NCBI RefSeq assembly: GCF_900113135.1
Contig: NZ_FOOH01000021.1
Location: 1 to 64,000 of the forward strand
Source: Salegentibacter agarivorans
Lineage (GTDB): Bacteria; Bacteroidota; Bacteroidia; Flavobacteriales; Flavobacteriaceae
DNA: 64,000 nucleotides
Reading direction: 5' to 3'
Position 1 is the first letter of the stretch. Each line of letters starts with the position of its first letter. The notes below the pieces were generated by a model that ran no database searches, had not been told where the DNA came from, and was given only the letters and a program-made list of their open reading frames with translations. Positions 60,983 through 64,000 of this stretch are shown here, in pieces. The position numbers were made by a program, and so were the translations under genes.

Positions 60983-62326
60983 CTAAAAAACTCCTATAAA
61001 GTGGCTTCCTTCTACATTTACCAGCTCGGCTCCTTTAGTTACCTCACCGGTTTGCGTGTCTATTACATAAATATTTCCGTTTTCTCCTACGGGAGCTTCG
61101 GTTACATAAACTTCATCTCCATCTACTACAAATCCCTGGTATTGGAATAGGTAGAAATCTTCGCTATATGGGATTTCATTTATTTTTTGTGCAGTTTTTG
61201 CTTCTAAATCTACCAGCGCAAAATATCCCTGGGCTCCAGCTACACCTTCAGCAGAACCTGCGTGACGATAAGCTACAACCGCTTTTCCGCTTGCGGTAGG
61301 TCTCCAGGCAAGAATATAGGCATCTTCCACTCCTAATGCTTCATCTAAATTAAATACGTATGAATCATCATACTGGTTATTAGCACCTATTTTTAAGATA
61401 TGGGAACCGTTTGGATCTCCCTGGTTTGCCTGGTAAACACTTCCGTTTACCAAAAATGCATTAATGCTTCGGTAACCGTTGGTATTTCCCTTTCCAACTT
61501 CAGAAGTAATAATAGTTGGGTTTTCTAAAGAAGGGTAGTCTAAAACAATGGTTTTAGAACCTAAAACTTCACCATTTCTATCTGTTTCTCCGGTTTCCGG
61601 GTCTACTTTACTTATACGAGCGCCAATGTATAATTTATCTCCGGTAGCATTTAAGGTTGGCATATCAATTCTGCCAATATAATATCCTTGTGCTTCCAAC
61701 TCTTCACTTAGTTGAAGACTTGATTCTTTAAACTCTTTTATTACCGAATTCTGTAAATCTAAGGTGACAATCCCCATAGTAGCTTGGGTACGAAGATAAT
61801 TATCCTCATCATCAAACTGGTGCTTGGTATCTACATATACAGCAGCTCCTGTTTGATCTCCGTCAAATAATTTAATCCATCTTGGAGCAGAACCTACATA
61901 AGGAGCAATGCTAATTTCGCTTCCGGTTTGTTCAAAATTTTGACCTCCATTTACATTGTATTTCGTGTAGTTTCCTCCAGTATCGCCGGCATAGCTAATA
62001 TTAAATATTGTGCTGCCGTCTTCAGAAGATTGCAACCTTGCAGTTCTGTTAGAAGGTACTATAAATCCGTTATCAAAAGGTTCTATAGATACGTTTGGGT
62101 CTTTAGCGTCTTCACTACTTATGGAGTAGATTAGTGTGCCTCCATTACCGTCTCCAGGGTTTTCTCCCATTCTGGCTGCGGCAACGGTAATCCATCTACC
62201 GTCTTCATTTTCACCTGGTTCCTGTCCTGGGTCTATAGGAGAGTCATCGCTACTACAAGAAGCCAGTAAGCCTGTTGCCATTGCTATTGTTGCAAAAGTT
62301 TTAATGCTGAAAAAATTACGTTTCAT
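60983..62326 (-). CDS. DUF4374 lipoprotein of a siderophore-uptake cluster
   Basis: A 447-residue protein with lipobox LLASCSSD. The body is repetitive WD/YVTN-like beta-propeller sequence (DKLYIGARIS, GKAVVAYRHAGSAEG, GFVVDGDEVYVTEAPVG, GNIYVIDTQTGEVTKG), matching DUF4374. These genes sit with TonB siderophore receptors and PepSY proteins across Bacteroidota, suggesting an accessory surface or periplasmic siderophore binder. It starts 21 bp after the receptor stop, so the genes are coupled. Confidence 0.9.
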   Translation of the reverse strand: MKRNFFSIKTFATIAMATGLLASCSSDDSPIDPGQEPGENEDGRWITVAAARMGENPGDGNGGTLIYSISSEDAKDPNVSIEPFDNGFIVPSNRTARLQSSEDGSTIFNISYAGDTGGNYTKYNVNGGQNFEQTGSEISIAPYVGSAPRWIKLFDGDQTGAAVYVDTKHQFDDEDNYLRTQATMGIVTLDLQNSVIKEFKESSLQLSEELEAQGYYIGRIDMPTLNATGDKLYIGARISKVDPETGETDRNGEVLGSKTIVLDYPSLENPTIITSEVGKGNTNGYRSINAFLVNGSVYQANQGDPNGSHILKIGANNQYDDSYVFNLDEALGVEDAYILAWRPTASGKAVVAYRHAGSAEGVAGAQGYFALVDLEAKTAQKINEIPYSEDFYLFQYQGFVVDGDEVYVTEAPVGENGNIYVIDTQTGEVTKGAELVNVEGSHFIGVF

Positions 62327-62347
62327 ATTATTATCTTTTATAATTGG

Positions 62348-64000
62348 TTAAAATTTATTGATTGAATAATTTAATTTTAAGTAAAAGGCTCTTCCCGGTT
62401 TTTGCACCGATAAATTGTCATAAACAGGTTTGTTAAAGATGTTTTTTACATCAAAACTCATGACAAAATTTTGGTTGGGGAAGGTGTAGCTAAGTCCAAG
62501 ATCCTGCGCTAATTGCTGAGGTACTTTAAAGAAATCGTCTCCTACCGTATTTGAACCCTGCGGAACCAGATATGAAAATTCATCGGTAAAGTACATGGTG
62601 TAGAATAGGTTTAGCATGGAGTTTTTCTGAATTAAATTTTTAATTGAATAGCGTAAGTTTCCATTCATGGTAAAAAATGGAGTGTTGGGGACGTCTATTT
62701 CTACGCCACGGTTTTCAATTTTTAAATCGAATCGGGATATATTAAAATTAAGTCCGAAATTATTATTATAGGTATAACCCAACTGTGCGTCAATTCCTTT
62801 TGAAGTACCGCTACCCTGGTTTACATAAACAATTAACTCTTCATCTACATTTAAGGAAGTCTCTATAGGTAAACCAATTCTATCTTTAATATTTCTGGTA
62901 AAAAGATTTGTTGAAGCATTAAATTGATGCTTCTTAAAGTTAAAGGTGCCTAGTTTTACCCCTAAATTATAATTGTTACTTTGTTCAGGATTTATGCTTG
63001 CGTTGGCCACAACATTATCCCCATCGTTACCAAATATTTCGGTTTCGTTTGGCAGTCGTACTGCTTTTTCGGCCGAAGCCAATAGGGTAATAGTGGGGCT
63101 AAGCTCGTAAGAAGCTGCAAAACCATAGCCTTCATATTTTTTATTACTGCTTACAACATCATCCACAATTTCACTGCTTCCATCTGGATTTCTTTGAATT
63201 TCAGGATCTACACTTATGCTTTTCTGTTGATAATATTTCCCGAATAAATTGGTTTTTAACCTGTCATTAAAAGCATTTAATTCATAGGTTATCGAAAGTA
63301 TGTTTTTGTTTAAATCCCGTGTTCCTACAAAGGTATTTTCTAATACAGATTGTAGTTTATCGCTATCTTCTCTATCAATTCCGCTATAAACGTGGTTCGC
63401 TAAAATTGTGTGGTTATCGCTAATAGCGTAGGCTACACCAGTTCTAATGGAGGCCACGTTGCGGTTAATTTTCGCAAGCGTTGGTCCGCCTTCTTGCTGT
63501 GAGCCCCAGGTATATTTGTATTCGTTGCCTCTAAAATCTATGGCTCTTTCGCCGTTCCAGCTATAAGCCCAGGGCACCGTATCATTTACCTGGCGGTTTC
63601 GCTTTCCATAATATCCGGTAACGTTTACATCTAAACCTGGCGTAAATAAATCTTCTTTTTGATAAGTTAAGTTAGCCAGAGAAGCGTCAGACTCAAGAAA
63701 TCTTCCTTCGTATGGCATAATAGTCATGAATGCGCCATGTTGCACTTCTTTATAGTCATCAGAACCTGTAAAACCTACAAAAAACTGGTCGGCCCATTTT
63801 ACATCTGTATATCCTACCTGTACCGTACCTCCGGTAGACCTGTAGGCGTCGTTAAAACGTCTAGCGGTAATTGGGGTTTGCTGACCACCTAAACCGGTTA
63901 CTACAATACTTCGACCTGAAACTTCATAATCATTGTCAGAATAGTTATGAAAGGCAGAAGCTTTTACGGTAAAACCAGAATTATCAAATCTGTACAACCC
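62348..64000 (-). CDS. TonB-dependent siderophore receptor, C-terminal part (5' end beyond window)
   Basis: The open frame continues through the right edge. The first in-window Met (63997) is inside the barrel, not a start. About 550 residues of 22-strand barrel are visible: repeated aromatic strands, the NPEQSNNYNLGVKLG TonB box-proximal signature, DVKNIFNKPVYDNL and a final aromatic FYLKLNYSINKF. The plug and N-terminal TonB box are outside. Context with DUF4374 and PepSY proteins makes ferric-siderophore (or a similar iron chelate) the likely substrate. Confidence 0.9.
   Translation of the reverse strand, partial: GLYRFDNSGFTVKASAFHNYSDNDYEVSGRSIVVTGLGGQQTPITARRFNDAYRSTGGTVQVGYTDVKWADQFFVGFTGSDDYKEVQHGAFMTIMPYEGRFLESDASLANLTYQKEDLFTPGLDVNVTGYYGKRNRQVNDTVPWAYSWNGERAIDFRGNEYKYTWGSQQEGGPTLAKINRNVASIRTGVAYAISDNHTILANHVYSGIDREDSDKLQSVLENTFVGTRDLNKNILSITYELNAFNDRLKTNLFGKYYQQKSISVDPEIQRNPDGSSEIVDDVVSSNKKYEGYGFAASYELSPTITLLASAEKAVRLPNETEIFGNDGDNVVANASINPEQSNNYNLGVKLGTFNFKKHQFNASTNLFTRNIKDRIGLPIETSLNVDEELIVYVNQGSGTSKGIDAQLGYTYNNNFGLNFNISRFDLKIENRGVEIDVPNTPFFTMNGNLRYSIKNLIQKNSMLNLFYTMYFTDEFSYLVPQGSNTVGDDFFKVPQQLAQDLGLSYTFPNQNFVMSFDVKNIFNKPVYDNLSVQKPGRAFYLKLNYSINKF

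Overview
The window reads as chromosome of a marine-type Flavobacteriaceae (Bacteroidota; resembling Gramella/Salegentibacter/Zunongwangia). The DNA is AT-rich. Promoters fit the Bacteroidota TTG-N19-23-TAnnTTTG pattern. The gene families are typical of the group: TonB-dependent receptors, DUF5689, DUF3078, DUF2480, DUF4374, an interrupted suf operon, a fused-type SdhCAB and M13/M28 peptidases. Gene density is high. I saw no rRNA, tRNA or CRISPR array.

Layout. 1-7.5 kb is the most disturbed part: an IS1182-type transposase cut by the window edge, a VWA protein with a TonB-like protein, and a rearrangement scar where the 3' half of an endonuclease/exonuclease/phosphatase gene abuts, head to head, the 3' third of a TonB-dependent receptor. 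The companion DUF5689 lipoprotein gene is intact. 7.5-17.5 kb holds hflX, a DUF3078 barrel and a ten-gene Fe-S assembly operon (sufA-B-lipoprotein-C-D-S-META lipoprotein-sufE-DUF59-DUF2480). 17.8-24.9 kb holds thiL, a small zinc-ribbon protein, an alpha/beta hydrolase, aminopeptidase P, cbpM/cbpA and asnB. 25.1-32.9 kb holds sdhCAB, a methionine-type aminotransferase, pdeM, a TspO-like protein and a flavin oxidoreductase. 33-37 kb holds a ParE-type toxin-antitoxin pair and mfd.

37-48 kb is a mixed region of envelope and small orphan genes: outer-membrane barrels, an M28 peptidase, a CBS protein, a half-helicase, a cupin and a VWA lipoprotein. 48-59.7 kb holds a short SSB, a GH9 cellulase, a histone-deacetylase-like amidohydrolase, metG, YraN, an M13 peptidase and a threonine-dehydrogenase-like SDR. 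59.7-64 kb is an iron/siderophore cluster (PepSY membrane protein, DUF4374 lipoprotein and a TonB receptor running off the end).

Most genes are housekeeping and I did not find a clearly new multi-gene system. The best unexplained signals are: two families of interspersed intergenic palindromes (one with CGTCA/TGACG tips, one with a CCTCACAGGT core), a helically phased triple AAACGT array upstream of ssb, -7 promoter elements only 5 nt before the start codons of hflX and mfd (predicting leaderless mRNAs), a perfect hairpin between sdhA and sdhB, and a stand-alone half-helicase with a non-canonical Walker B motif.
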